A stretch of DNA of 25,117 bases from CAZSTA01 sp964609495 [NCBI: uncultured bacterium] (GCA_964609495.1 CAZSTA010000032.1:1-25117); one strand, 5' to 3'; shown: positions 15,239 to 23,121, numbered from the stretch's first letter. The notes: generated from the letters alone by a model not told the origin. Numbers and translations: made by a program.

Positions 15239-16471
15239 TCACGCTCCTTTGTCGGCTGATCGATCCCTCCACCAGAGGGGGAGAATTATAATCGCAGGTA
15301 TTAGGAGGAATACGATGAGCGATTTAAGGTTGAAGCCACTCTCAGTTTCAGTGTGAATCAGGGAACCTCTGAGATAGACGGGGAGATTGCCTATACATAG
15401 CTCTAATGTTAAAGCTCCAAGTGCTGTGGTATAGATTCTGCCGAAGCGATCTTCCTCCTGAGCTTCCTCCCAACTGCCGTCTCTGCTCTGATGAGATAAC
15501 AGCATACTAGCTATGTGATCTCTCCATCTCCTCCAGTTGCCTTCATCCCCATCGAGAAGAATCGCCCTAGTAGCGTAATACCAATAGTAGAAGGGATATC
15601 CAAATCCATACTGCTCTCGATTCCAGGTCGGCATATTTCGGAAGATATACTTTATTCCCGTTTTGACATAGGGGTCATCGGGGTATCCACAGAGTTGAAG
15701 GGATAAAACGCCCATTCCAGTTCGAGCACAACCATGAGAACTACCGCGGGGAGTATAGGTGAAACCACCACTTGATGGGTGATAGCACCTCCGAGTAAAT
15801 TCCGCCGCAGCCTCAAAAGTCCGCGTGGGAATGTCAACTCCGATCTCCTTCGCGGCTCGCAGGGCGATCACCTGCCATCCCGTTACCGAGTTGTCTCCAT
15901 CGAGGCTTTCAGGGCTGTATCTCCACCCTCCGTGATAGAGAGAGTTTTTGTCTATAGGACCTCTTAACGAGGAGGGTTTATACTCTGTATTCTGGCTTTT
16001 AACGATCAGAGAAATAGCATCCTCTATAATAGACAATAGCTTCTTATCCTCTGTTTTAGCGTAAATTTCAACTAGTCCTATGGTGGCTATCCCATGGGAA
16101 TACATAAGGTGGCCGGCTCCTTCTCGAGGCTCTATAACATCATTATGTATCAAACCAGCCCTTTTATCCGATTTAGTGGCTTTGCTGGGGTGGTAACAAG
16201 CTCTGAGGAAATTCAAGGCTGAGGAGATATTATCCTTATATCGCGCTAGATCATTGGAGTCAGCGAAGCCCATCAGGGCCATTCCCGCTATTGCAACGGA
16301 TTTATTGGCCGATCCAGCATTCCATGAACCGTCGCTATTTTGCTCTCTAGCTAGATAATCGAGAGCTTTCTCTAAGGCAATTCCGATCTCTCTATCGGTA
16401 GGAGCAGAATGGATCGTTTGGCACATAACAAGTAAGAGAGCCAGGGTTACCAGAAACACCCTAGAGCACAT
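15239..16471 (-). CDS. exported prenyltransferase/squalene-cyclase-like toroid protein, membrane anchored
   Basis: This 410-residue protein has a signal peptide (about 1-23), an alpha/alpha-toroid body of the prenyltransferase/squalene oxidase repeat type, and a C-terminal membrane helix (about 384-402) followed by a basic cytoplasmic end. QW-type repeats are visible: EQNSDGSW (43-50), GGWRYSP, GDNSVTGWQVIALRAA, GGFTYTP, SHQSRDGSW. The terpenoid cyclase acid motif DxDD is not clearly present, and the protein is shorter than squalene-hopene cyclase (about 630 residues). It is more probably a binding or sensor protein than a cyclase. It should face outside the membrane. It lies between two FHA genes with 6-base gaps; its GGAGGTGA ribosome site contains the stop codon of the upstream FHA gene. 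Function unknown. Confidence 0.85.
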   Translation of the reverse strand: MCSRVFLVTLALLLVMCQTIHSAPTDREIGIALEKALDYLAREQNSDGSWNAGSANKSVAIAGMALMGFADSNDLARYKDNISSALNFLRACYHPSKATKSDKRAGLIHNDVIEPREGAGHLMYSHGIATIGLVEIYAKTEDKKLLSIIEDAISLIVKSQNTEYKPSSLRGPIDKNSLYHGGWRYSPESLDGDNSVTGWQVIALRAAKEIGVDIPTRTFEAAAEFTRRCYHPSSGGFTYTPRGSSHGCARTGMGVLSLQLCGYPDDPYVKTGIKYIFRNMPTWNREQYGFGYPFYYWYYATRAILLDGDEGNWRRWRDHIASMLLSHQSRDGSWEEAQEEDRFGRIYTTALGALTLELCIGNLPVYLRGSLIHTETESGFNLKSLIVFLLIPAIIILPLWWRDRSADKGA

Positions 16472-16477
16472 TCAACT

Positions 16478-16945
16478 TCACCTCCCAGGGATCATAAACC
16501 TGGTGACCACCTTGCCTATTCTCACCTCATCTCTATTGTTCAGCATCTGAGGCACATTCGGCTCCAGAGCATGACCATTAACAAAGGTCTTATTAGAACT
16601 CCCTAGATCCTTTATGAAGTAGCGAGGTCCCTTCTGGATGTCGATCTGAGCGTGCTTTCGAGATACCGTCCTCTCAGGATCATCCTCGGTAAGATCTATC
16701 GCTGGATATATACCATCTTGGGGACTCCTCCTACCGACCAGGTTGATGGTCGAGTTCGTTAACTCGTAACTCCTCCCACTGCTTATTACCAATAATTTTG
16801 GTCTTTCTCCAGGGGGCTTTGGAACTTCTATATCTACCTTAGTATCCTCAAGAGAAGAATGTGAGATATCTCGCAACTTAGTTCCACAACCACCACAGTA
16901 GATAGCATCCTCCCGATTAATCCGACCACATTTAGGGCATTTCAT
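16478..16945 (-). CDS. zinc ribbon-FHA domain protein
   Basis: This 155-residue soluble protein has an N-terminal zinc ribbon (C3, C6, C17, C20), a 25-residue linker and a complete FHA domain (about 48-153). Binding residues are in place: GR at 71-72, SRKH at 95-98, TFVNG at 120-124. The FHA is most like that of the triple-ribbon protein at 11336-12154, sharing the Asp-rich insertion before SRKH. Its start overlaps the stop of the pseudokinase-PP2C gene by 4 bases (ATGA), so the two are probably made in equal amounts and may work together, for example by presenting phosphothreonine substrates to the phosphatase. Confidence 0.93.
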   Translation of the reverse strand: MKCPKCGRINREDAIYCGGCGTKLRDISHSSLEDTKVDIEVPKPPGERPKLLVISSGRSYELTNSTINLVGRRSPQDGIYPAIDLTEDDPERTVSRKHAQIDIQKGPRYFIKDLGSSNKTFVNGHALEPNVPQMLNNRDEVRIGKVVTRFMIPGR

Positions 16946-18795
16946 CCCTCATTCACTCCTCTATCTCCGAATCTCAGTAGAACTATTGTTACATTATCCT
17001 CTCCCCCTTCTCGATTAGCCGCAGCTATTAGCTTCTCACAAGCCCCTTGGGGATCGAGCGAAGTTAGGATTATCTCCTTGATCTCCTCGTCTCTAATCAT
17101 ACTATTCAATCCATCTGAACAGAGAAGAATCTGATCTCCTGCTTCCAACTTAACTTTGTTCAGATCCGGCTCTACATCAGACTTACCACTGATCGCTTTA
17201 TAAATCTCACCTCTTCTAGTATGAGATCGAGCCTCTTCCTCCGTCACTTGGCCAATCGAGATCAGTCTAGCCATTAAGGAGTGATCCACAGTAAGTCTCT
17301 CTATACCATCTTCTTTAATAAGATAAGCTCTGCTATCTCCAACATGGGCTATATATATAGTATCGCCTAATAATAGGGCAAGGACTATGGTAGAGCCCAT
17401 CCCTTTAGTCTCAGGGTGATCGCTGACGTAAGAGGAGATGGCTTGATCAGCCCTATGTATCGCTTCGCTGATTTTATCCTTTATGATCTCATCTGAAAGC
17501 AATTTACCCTCAGAGAAGAATATATTCGACCGTAAATATTCGCTTACAACCCTTATAACTAGTGAACTGGCTACTTCACCAGCACTTTCCCCGCCCATTC
17601 CATCCGCTACTAGGTATAGACCTTGTAGGTAAATAGCTGATTGTTCCACTGAAGAGAGCTCTAGGGTGAGCAAGGAATCTTCATTTATCTTCCGCCTCTT
17701 CCCCACATCCGAACTACGTCCTATATTTAAGGTGAACGGGAAGCTCATCCTTAGTTTGGCTAATAAAGGAAGTAAAGCCTCCTTGAATTCTCCTGCTGTT
17801 TGATACCTCCTCGTCATATCTTGAGCCATAGCCTTCGCTATTATCCCTTGAATTTCTGGAGAGATACCAGATATAGTTGAGAAGATGGGTGATATCCCCT
17901 GAAGGCTGGGATCATCGTTTGAAAGGAGATAATACATAGTCGCTCCCAGAGAAAATGTATCGGATCGATGATCAACTGGAGAGGGGTTGAGACCACAAAG
18001 CTCCGGAGGGGAATATCCCTCCGTGAAGGCGCCTTTGACTCCCATTGTCTCCGAAAGATGACGAGCCCTAGTAAATCCGGCTAATTTTATTTCCCCCTCC
18101 TCACTGATCAATATATTCTGCTCTCTTATATCAAGATGCACTATCGCTTTCTGATAGAGATACTCCAAGGCTTTGCAAATCCGAAAGGATAAGTCTATTA
18201 CTTGCTTGGAGGTAGGTTTATCAAACTGAGAAGTAAAGGCGACTCCAAACTCGGTTACCAGGTATAACTCATCATCCTCTTCGAAATGATCTATAACTCT
18301 GATGATATTGGGGTGTTCAAGAGTTTGTAACATCTCGAACTCGTGAAAGGACGGATGTTTTTTCCCCTCGAATCCCTCCTTCAAATCGATATATCTCCTT
18401 ATCAAATAGAAATTATCCGCCTGCTTTAGCTCTTGGGCTTTATAAAGCTCAAAACTAGGAGAGGGAGAGGTTATCTGCTCGATTATCTTATATCGCTTTT
18501 TAAGGATATCTTTGATCTTTTTAGGTTGTTGAATCTCCTCCTCTCCAAGAGGTGGTTCAGTTAAAGGAGGTAACTTCCTAGTTCTATAATCCGCAGTCTC
18601 GGAGTTCTGCTTTATCATATCCTCAGTGATAACTGGGAATTTATCGGTATCTTCATTACCGGAGGTGGATATCTCCTCTCTCTCCTTATCGGAATCCACC
18701 GAGGAGATAACGACCTTGGTTAAATCAAAACCACATTCGTCGCAGTATTTATTATCCTCGGGATTCTCGAAATTACAAACAGGACATATTTTCAT
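16942..18795 (-). CDS. zinc ribbon-pseudokinase-PP2C phosphatase fusion
   Basis: This 617-residue protein has a zinc ribbon (C4-C21), a kinase-like domain (about 100-345) and a PP2C Ser/Thr phosphatase domain (about 355-608). The kinase part has lost key residues: no glycine loop (TSPSPSFELYKA), Arg in place of the ATP lysine (RRY), HLDIREQN in place of HRDxKxxN, and GFT in place of DFG. It is therefore a pseudokinase. The phosphatase is intact: INED, VADGMGG, HVGDSRAYL, CSDGL and EDN provide the metal-binding aspartates. It should remove phosphate from Ser/Thr marks written by the neighbouring kinases, with the pseudokinase acting as substrate or partner binder. The start is ATG 18793-18795; a TTG directly before it is also possible, both after GGAGG. 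It is the first signalling gene after comM. Confidence 0.93.
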   Translation of the reverse strand: MKICPVCNFENPEDNKYCDECGFDLTKVVISSVDSDKEREEISTSGNEDTDKFPVITEDMIKQNSETADYRTRKLPPLTEPPLGEEEIQQPKKIKDILKKRYKIIEQITSPSPSFELYKAQELKQADNFYLIRRYIDLKEGFEGKKHPSFHEFEMLQTLEHPNIIRVIDHFEEDDELYLVTEFGVAFTSQFDKPTSKQVIDLSFRICKALEYLYQKAIVHLDIREQNILISEEGEIKLAGFTRARHLSETMGVKGAFTEGYSPPELCGLNPSPVDHRSDTFSLGATMYYLLSNDDPSLQGISPIFSTISGISPEIQGIIAKAMAQDMTRRYQTAGEFKEALLPLLAKLRMSFPFTLNIGRSSDVGKRRKINEDSLLTLELSSVEQSAIYLQGLYLVADGMGGESAGEVASSLVIRVVSEYLRSNIFFSEGKLLSDEIIKDKISEAIHRADQAISSYVSDHPETKGMGSTIVLALLLGDTIYIAHVGDSRAYLIKEDGIERLTVDHSLMARLISIGQVTEEEARSHTRRGEIYKAISGKSDVEPDLNKVKLEAGDQILLCSDGLNSMIRDEEIKEIILTSLDPQGACEKLIAAANREGGEDNVTIVLLRFGDRGVNEG

Positions 18796-18813
18796 CAAAG
18801 ATGGACCTCCTCC

Positions 18814-20346
18814 CTACGTCCAAAACTTACGATCTAAGCTTCGATATTGTATCGCCTCGGCTATATAGCTGGCTTCGATATCCTCCGTTCCTTGGAGATC
18901 GGCGATCGTTCGAGACACCTTCAAAATTCGATCATAGGCTCTGGCACTCAAGCCCAATCTCTTAATAGCTGTCTCCAATAGAGTCCGAGCCGACTCACCG
19001 ATCTTGCAATATTTCCTGATATGTTTAGATTCCATCTGAGCATTACAATATATATTCTCCCTGACGAATCTCTCCAACTGAATAGCTCGCGCTTTATTAA
19101 CCCTCTTCCTAATGCTTAACGAACTTTCTCCTAGGGAGAAGCGAGTTATCTCCTTATTTCCAAGACGAGGGACTTCTACATGAATATCTATACGATCCAA
19201 TAAGGGACCCGATATCCTGCTTAAATAACGCTGAATCTGATAGGGAGAACAAGTGCATTCCTTAACAGCATCTCCATAATATCCACACGGACAGGGGTTC
19301 ATCGCGGCTACGAGCATGAATCGAGCTGGATAGGTGAGGGTTGTGGCAGCCCGAGAGATAGTAACTTCCCCATCCTCCAGGGGTTGACGCATAACCTCCA
19401 AGACGTTGCGGCTGAATTCGGGGAGTTCGTCTAGGAATAAGACTCCATTATGGGATAGACTCACCTCACCTGGTCTCGGTATTCTCCCCCCGCCGATCAA
19501 TCCTGCATCGGAGATGGTATGATGAGGAGAGCGAAACGGTCTAGTGGTAAGCAGGGCAGTCTTGGGGGGCAATAAGCCAACAACGCTATGGAGTTTGGTG
19601 GTCTCAAGCGCCTCCTCTCTGATCATATTGGGAAGGATCGTGGGAAGCCGGCGCGCTAACATCGTTTTCCCCGAACCAGGAGGACCAACCATAATGATAT
19701 TATGACCTCCTGCCGCGGCTACCTCCATAGCTCTCTTAACATGCCCTTGCCCTTTCACCTCAGAGAAATCAACGCCATAATCTGGCTCTTTTCCGAAGAT
19801 CTCATCCTCATCCAAAACATAAGGTTCGATATCTATTTCCCCATCTAAAAAACTGGCTGCCTGTTCTAAAGATTCTATAGGATATACGCCGATATCCCCC
19901 ACAATAGCAGCCTCATAGATATTATCGACTGGAAGCAACATCCCCTTCATTCCGGCCTCTTTAGCGGCGAGAGCCATAGGGAGAACACCGCTTACCGGGC
20001 GAATGCCTCCATCTAGGGATAATTCTCCCAAAACTATATGATCATTAAATTTACCATTATTGATCTGCCTCGTAGCTGACATCAATCCCAAGGCAATCGG
20101 AAGATCAAAGGAGGGGCCTTCCTTTCTCACATCTGCGGGAGCTAGATTGATGGTCATCCTCTGGGTAGGATAGGCATATCCGCTATTTTTGATCGCTGAT
20201 CGGACCCGCTCTTTAGACTCTTGCACCGCCGCATCAGGTAATCCCACAATGGTTAGCGCCGGCATCCCTTTGGAGATATCGACCTCTACTTCCACCAGAT
20301 AAGCGTCAATTCCTTTCAAAGCACTTGAATATACCTTCGATAACAT
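18814..20346 (-). CDS. comM: YifB/ComM family Mg chelatase-like AAA+ ATPase
   Basis: This 510-residue protein matches the usual YifB/ComM length and order: N-terminal ChlI-type domain (about 20-170), AAA+ core with Walker A GPPGSGKT (221-228) and Walker [12 protein letters not shown] (301-311), [15 protein letters not shown], a Cys cluster [10 protein letters not shown]...CTC (351-366), and a C-terminal Mg-chelatase domain ending YRSLDRKFW. In other bacteria ComM is a hexameric branch-migration helicase that helps integrate DNA during natural transformation. The gene follows yraN with a 2-base gap, a common pairing. It lies just ahead of the signalling cluster, with an 18-base gap to the pseudokinase-PP2C start, so the two may be co-transcribed even though their roles seem unrelated. 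Confidence 0.96.
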   Translation of the reverse strand: MLSKVYSSALKGIDAYLVEVEVDISKGMPALTIVGLPDAAVQESKERVRSAIKNSGYAYPTQRMTINLAPADVRKEGPSFDLPIALGLMSATRQINNGKFNDHIVLGELSLDGGIRPVSGVLPMALAAKEAGMKGMLLPVDNIYEAAIVGDIGVYPIESLEQAASFLDGEIDIEPYVLDEDEIFGKEPDYGVDFSEVKGQGHVKRAMEVAAAGGHNIIMVGPPGSGKTMLARRLPTILPNMIREEALETTKLHSVVGLLPPKTALLTTRPFRSPHHTISDAGLIGGGRIPRPGEVSLSHNGVLFLDELPEFSRNVLEVMRQPLEDGEVTISRAATTLTYPARFMLVAAMNPCPCGYYGDAVKECTCSPYQIQRYLSRISGPLLDRIDIHVEVPRLGNKEITRFSLGESSLSIRKRVNKARAIQLERFVRENIYCNAQMESKHIRKYCKIGESARTLLETAIKRLGLSARAYDRILKVSRTIADLQGTEDIEASYIAEAIQYRSLDRKFWT

Positions 20347-20348
20347 GC

Positions 20349-20741
20349 TTAGAAGATACCTCCTTCCTCCACGCAGAAAGCATTTTCAAGCAACTGAACT
20401 TTATTTTTTATCCCCTCTTTCGCTTTGATAAAAAATACAGCGGCTACATCGAAACGACAATTTTTATCTTTCAATTCCTTTTCGCTCAGATAATATAAGG
20501 CTGTTTGTATTATATGTTGCTTCTTGCCCTCAGTTATCGCCTCCCAAGGGGAACCAAATCTATTCGAAGTTCGACTTTTCACCTCTACAAAAACGGTATC
20601 TTCTCCATCCTGAGCTATAATATCTATCTCTCCATAAGGGGAGTGATAGTTCCTTTCCAATATCTCGTATCCTTTATCTCGCAATATCTCTTCTACTTTC
20701 TCCTCAGCAATTCTCCCTAGCATCTGATTTTTCTTGGTCAA
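20349..20741 (-). CDS. yraN: YraN/UPF0102 family endonuclease-like protein
   Basis: The UPF0102/YraN family has a restriction-endonuclease-like fold. Its motif is seen here as YGEIDI then FVEVKSR (with the chosen start, E38, D40, E53, K55). I place the start at TTG 20739-20741, which gives 130 residues. AGAGAGGAG (revcomp of 20751-20759) lies 9 bases upstream of it. An ATG at 20775-20777 is in frame, but it falls inside the -10 box of the predicted promoter, so it would not be in the mRNA, and it has no ribosome site. The gene heads the long minus-strand run and precedes comM, as in many bacteria. The cellular role of YraN is not settled; a DNA-processing role alongside ComM is likely. Confidence 0.92.
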   Translation of the reverse strand: MTKKNQMLGRIAEEKVEEILRDKGYEILERNYHSPYGEIDIIAQDGEDTVFVEVKSRTSNRFGSPWEAITEGKKQHIIQTALYYLSEKELKDKNCRFDVAAVFFIKAKEGIKNKVQLLENAFCVEEGGIF

Positions 20742-20775
20742 GAGATATATCTCCTCTCTACAATATCTGTAATTC

Positions 20776-20804
20776 ATTATACCATTTTTGAGGAAATTTG
20801 TAAA
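20776..20804 (-). promoter_or_regulatory. sigma-70-type promoter for yraN-comM and the signalling cluster
   Basis: On the minus strand TTTACA (revcomp of 20799-20804) and TATAAT (revcomp of 20776-20781) are separated by exactly 17 bases, and TGG before TATAAT makes an extended -10. Transcription should start near 20769, leaving about 27 bases to the TTG start of yraN. No strong terminator is visible for the next 9 kb, so this may drive much of the minus-strand cluster. Confidence 0.75.
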
Positions 20805-21074
20805 GTATGAATAGTGGATACTAAACCAAGTAAAATCCCCTGATAATCGGGAAGAGGTGCATAATCATACCGATGAATCCCTAGGGTCAAGATCGCTTGA
20901 TCACTTCCTTGATTTTAATCGGAGGATTTTAAGTTTCTCTGGAACTAGCTTTGCAACGAAGCTTAATCTCCCGAATTCATTCGGAAGATCGTCGAGTAGA
21001 ATTGAAACTATGATTTTATTCATAATTTTGTGAACACCACCTGATTTTATCTGGTAGGCGAGAGAAAAAGTTCC
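20805..21074. other. divergent intergenic region between two promoters
   Basis: This 270-base stretch lies between the yraN and rbsD promoters. I see no RNA gene. It holds a perfect 14-bp palindrome CCGAATTCATTCGG (20971-20984), a possible operator although it is far from both promoters. It also holds a 40-codon minus-strand frame (20901-21023, ATG start, peptide begins MNKIIVSILLDDLPNEFGRL) with only a distant AGGTGG ahead of it. A second minus-strand frame (about 20778-20909, with HRYDYAPLPDYQG) continues in another phase. Together they could be a decayed gene, but evidence is thin. Confidence 0.4.
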
Positions 21075-21103
21075 TTGACAAAAAGCGGGGTAAGCTATAT
21101 AAT
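21075..21103 (+). promoter_or_regulatory. consensus sigma-A/sigma-70 promoter for rbsD operon
   Basis: TTGACA (21075-21080) and TATAAT (21098-21103) are both perfect consensus hexamers with a 17-base spacer. Transcription should begin near 21110, giving an untranslated leader of about 67 bases before rbsD. The leader contains GAGGAGG (21107-21113) followed 9 bases later by TTG ACG AAT TGA, a possible three-codon leader frame that may be chance. Such a promoter predicts strong constitutive expression unless a repressor acts. Confidence 0.88.
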
Positions 21104-21176
21104 TTAGAGGAGGATCGAAAAGTTGACGAATTGATACTACTGATAGTTATTCGCTGGAATGAAAGGGGGTTTATAT

Positions 21177-21578
21177 ATGAAGAAGAAAGGGATTCTAAAT
21201 CGTGATATTTCAGAGGTAATAGCTAGTATGGGACATACTGATAAGTTGGTGATCTGTGATGGGGGATTTCCAATCCCTTCCGATATGCGCCGTATTGATT
21301 TAGCCTTGATTGCGGGAAAGCCACCTTTTTTGGAGACTCTTGAGATCATTCTCGATGAATTAGCGGTTGAGAAGATAATCATAGCGGAGGAGACGGAGCA
21401 GGTTAGCCCTATGCTTTATAAGAAGATTCGGGAGTTATTTCCTGGAGATATCGAGGTGGAAAAGGTCCCCCATATCGAATTTAAACAGATAGCAAAGGAG
21501 GCAAAGGCAGTGATCAGAACTGGGGAATTTACTCCTTATGCTAATATTATTTTAGTGAGTGGAGTGGTGTATAAATAG
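21177..21578 (+). CDS. rbsD: D-ribose pyranase (RbsD/FucU family)
   Basis: The enzyme interconverts beta-pyranose and beta-furanose forms of D-ribose, supplying the form used by ribokinase. The 133-residue protein matches E. coli RbsD along its whole length as I recall it: ILNRDISEVIASMGHTD with the conserved His, VICDGGFPIP, RIDLALIAGKPPF, IIAEE, and the end TPYANIILVSGV. The start is ATG 21177, with AAAGGGGG 7 bases upstream. An in-frame ATG at 21159 overlaps that ribosome site and is rejected. No ribose transporter or ribokinase is adjacent, which is unusual, since rbsD usually sits in an rbs operon. It is the first gene after the strong promoter. Confidence 0.93.
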   Translation: MKKKGILNRDISEVIASMGHTDKLVICDGGFPIPSDMRRIDLALIAGKPPFLETLEIILDELAVEKIIIAEETEQVSPMLYKKIRELFPGDIEVEKVPHIEFKQIAKEAKAVIRTGEFTPYANIILVSGVVYK

Positions 21579-21614
21579 CAAGATAGTAAAAATTTATAAA
21601 GGAGGCTCTCCGAG

Positions 21615-22325
21615 ATGAAGATCATCAGAAGCAAAAATCTAGTGATTCTCGTGATTTCGGGGCTTGTTTTAGGACTTCTGCTATCAGCAGGTTGTGGGGG
21701 GCGTCGTCCGAAAAAAGTAGATAAAGCTGAGCTTCTATATCGTCAAGGGGTAGAACTAGAGGATATGGGACGCTATGAGGAGGCTTTAGATAAGTATCAA
21801 GAGGTTATAGATAGATATCCAAGTAGCAGGTATGCCCTTCTTGCTCGAGATGCTATAGATAATATTAATGTTATGCTTCTCTACGAAAGAGCGAAGCGGG
21901 CTTATCAAGAGGGACGTTACGATGAAGCTATCGTCGCCTATCAGTTGGTAATAGATCGTTATCCCGACAGCCGTTATGCTGAGCTAGCGAGAAGTGAGAT
22001 CATAGAGGCGAAGGTTGTCAAGATACTCTCTGGGCGCACAACAGTTCTTCCTAGCGTCGAGGGGATAATAGTTGGGGATTCCTCTAAAAATCCAACTATA
22101 ACTATAAATAATAATACGGGTTATTTGATGAGGATTATGTTCAGCGGTCCCAGTCCAATTGAGATAATCGTAGCGGCTGGGGACACAGTTTCGCAGAAGC
22201 TTATCCCTGGTAATTATAGGATTGCGGCGGTTATCGAGGGGCGCGAAGTTGAGCCCTTCTCCGGAGCGGAGAATTTTGAGAGTGGGCACGAATATAGATG
22301 GGATTTTTACCTCAGAGGGCGTTAG
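21615..22325 (+). CDS. TPR-containing lipoprotein
   Basis: This 236-residue protein has a lipoprotein signal (basic start, hydrophobic run, lipobox LSAGC with C27). Two tetratricopeptide-like repeats follow (about 39-85 and 91-130, each with GRYxEAxxxYQxVIDRYPxSRYAxLAR), then a beta-rich C-terminal domain (about 147-236) of unknown family. Tandem repeats of this kind occur in BamD/YfiO- and YbgF-like envelope proteins, but the C-terminal domain does not fit those, so I give no symbol. It should be lipid-anchored on the outer face of a membrane. The ATG follows AAAGGAGG at 9 bases. It lies 36 bases after rbsD and 21 before pgiA and is probably in the same operon. Confidence 0.88.
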   Translation: MKIIRSKNLVILVISGLVLGLLLSAGCGGRRPKKVDKAELLYRQGVELEDMGRYEEALDKYQEVIDRYPSSRYALLARDAIDNINVMLLYERAKRAYQEGRYDEAIVAYQLVIDRYPDSRYAELARSEIIEAKVVKILSGRTTVLPSVEGIIVGDSSKNPTITINNNTGYLMRIMFSGPSPIEIIVAAGDTVSQKLIPGNYRIAAVIEGREVEPFSGAENFESGHEYRWDFYLRGR

Positions 22326-22346
22326 TAAAATTAAGTTCAGGAGGAA

Positions 22347-22949
22347 ATGTCTATAATGCCGAAGATTGATGAAAAGATGTTCGGACCGATTAAGACTTTG
22401 TTTGATGGGAAGCGAGGATCATTCAAGCCTTATGGTCGGGTGATACAGCGTTCTCTAAGAGATATGGATGGAATGTATTTGGATGAGAATGCTTATAATG
22501 AGATGGTTCAGAAAGGAGATCCAATAATCTATGAAATCTACGAGGCTGATGTTCCTCTAAATGAAGAGGGAGCTTTAGCTTACTGTTCAAATATTGTCCA
22601 TCCAGGTCGAGTGGGCGATGAGTATTTTATGACTAAGGGACACTATCACTCCAACGATGACGCTGTTGAGGTTTATTTTTGCACTGCGGGAAAAGGCATA
22701 TTGCTTATGCAGACTCGCAAGGGAGAAGTGACTTCGATAGAGATGGAGCCGGGGGTAATAGCCTATATCCCCCCTCGTTGGGCTCATAGGACGGTTAATG
22801 TTGGAGATGAGGATCTTGTATTTCTAGCTGTATATCCTGCTGATTCTGGACACGACTATGGGAGTATTGAGCGTTCAGGCTTCATTAAACTTGTCGTAGA
22901 AAGGGAGGGGAAGCCGACTATAATAGATAATCCCAAATTCTCTTCCTAG
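22347..22949 (+). CDS. pgiA: cupin-type (archaeal-type) glucose-6-phosphate isomerase
   Basis: The protein belongs to the cupin phosphoglucose isomerases, which interconvert glucose-6-phosphate and fructose-6-phosphate and are unrelated to the usual bacterial Pgi. Its 200 residues match the Thermococcales enzyme along nearly the whole length as I recall it: SLRDMDGMYLDE, TKGHYH, EVY, GKGILLMQT, EPGVIAYIPPRWAHRTVN, YPADSGHDYG and the final DNPKF. The metal ligands are H99, H101, E108 and H147. Two in-frame ATG codons (22347 and 22356) follow AGGAGG at 2 and 11 bases; either could be used. The family is mostly archaeal but also occurs in some bacteria, so this may be an old transfer. Confidence 0.95.
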   Translation: MSIMPKIDEKMFGPIKTLFDGKRGSFKPYGRVIQRSLRDMDGMYLDENAYNEMVQKGDPIIYEIYEADVPLNEEGALAYCSNIVHPGRVGDEYFMTKGHYHSNDDAVEVYFCTAGKGILLMQTRKGEVTSIEMEPGVIAYIPPRWAHRTVNVGDEDLVFLAVYPADSGHDYGSIERSGFIKLVVEREGKPTIIDNPKFSS

Positions 22950-22971
22950 AATGGGAAGGGGATAGTTGCAG

Positions 22972-23121
22972 GTAAAGGTTAGATATATCTCGAGCCTAAG
23001 AGACGTCTCGGGGAAAGCAGAGGAGATCCCAACCTTACAGAAGACAAAGACGATCGCCGATCTAAAGGGGGATAGATAGAGGGAAAATTAATTGGAGAGC
23101 CATCTTCTATCTCCCAGATGG
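22972..23121 (+). other. possible structured RNA leader between pgiA and the methyltransferase
   Basis: The 188-base gap has no plausible gene but contains nested pairing. An 8-bp stem with one bulge joins GTAAAGGTT (22972-22980) and AACCTTAC (23031-23038). Inside it ATCTC (22987-22991) can pair with GAGAT (23023-23027), and GAGACGTCTC (23000-23009) is self-complementary. A separate 6-bp hairpin, CCATCT/AGATGG (23100-23105 and 23116-23121), lies just before the GGAAGGAG ribosome site of the methyltransferase and touches its first bases. I do not recognise a riboswitch class. It may be a processing or translation-control element, or chance. Confidence 0.35.

Noticed and set aside
21159-21176. 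Upstream ATG for rbsD adding six residues
   Set aside because: It overlaps the AAAGGGGG ribosome site of the ATG at 21177, which also matches the usual RbsD N-terminus.
21984-22289. 101-codon minus-strand frame inside the TPR lipoprotein
   Set aside because: Opposite a well-supported lipoprotein gene and without ribosome site or known motif.
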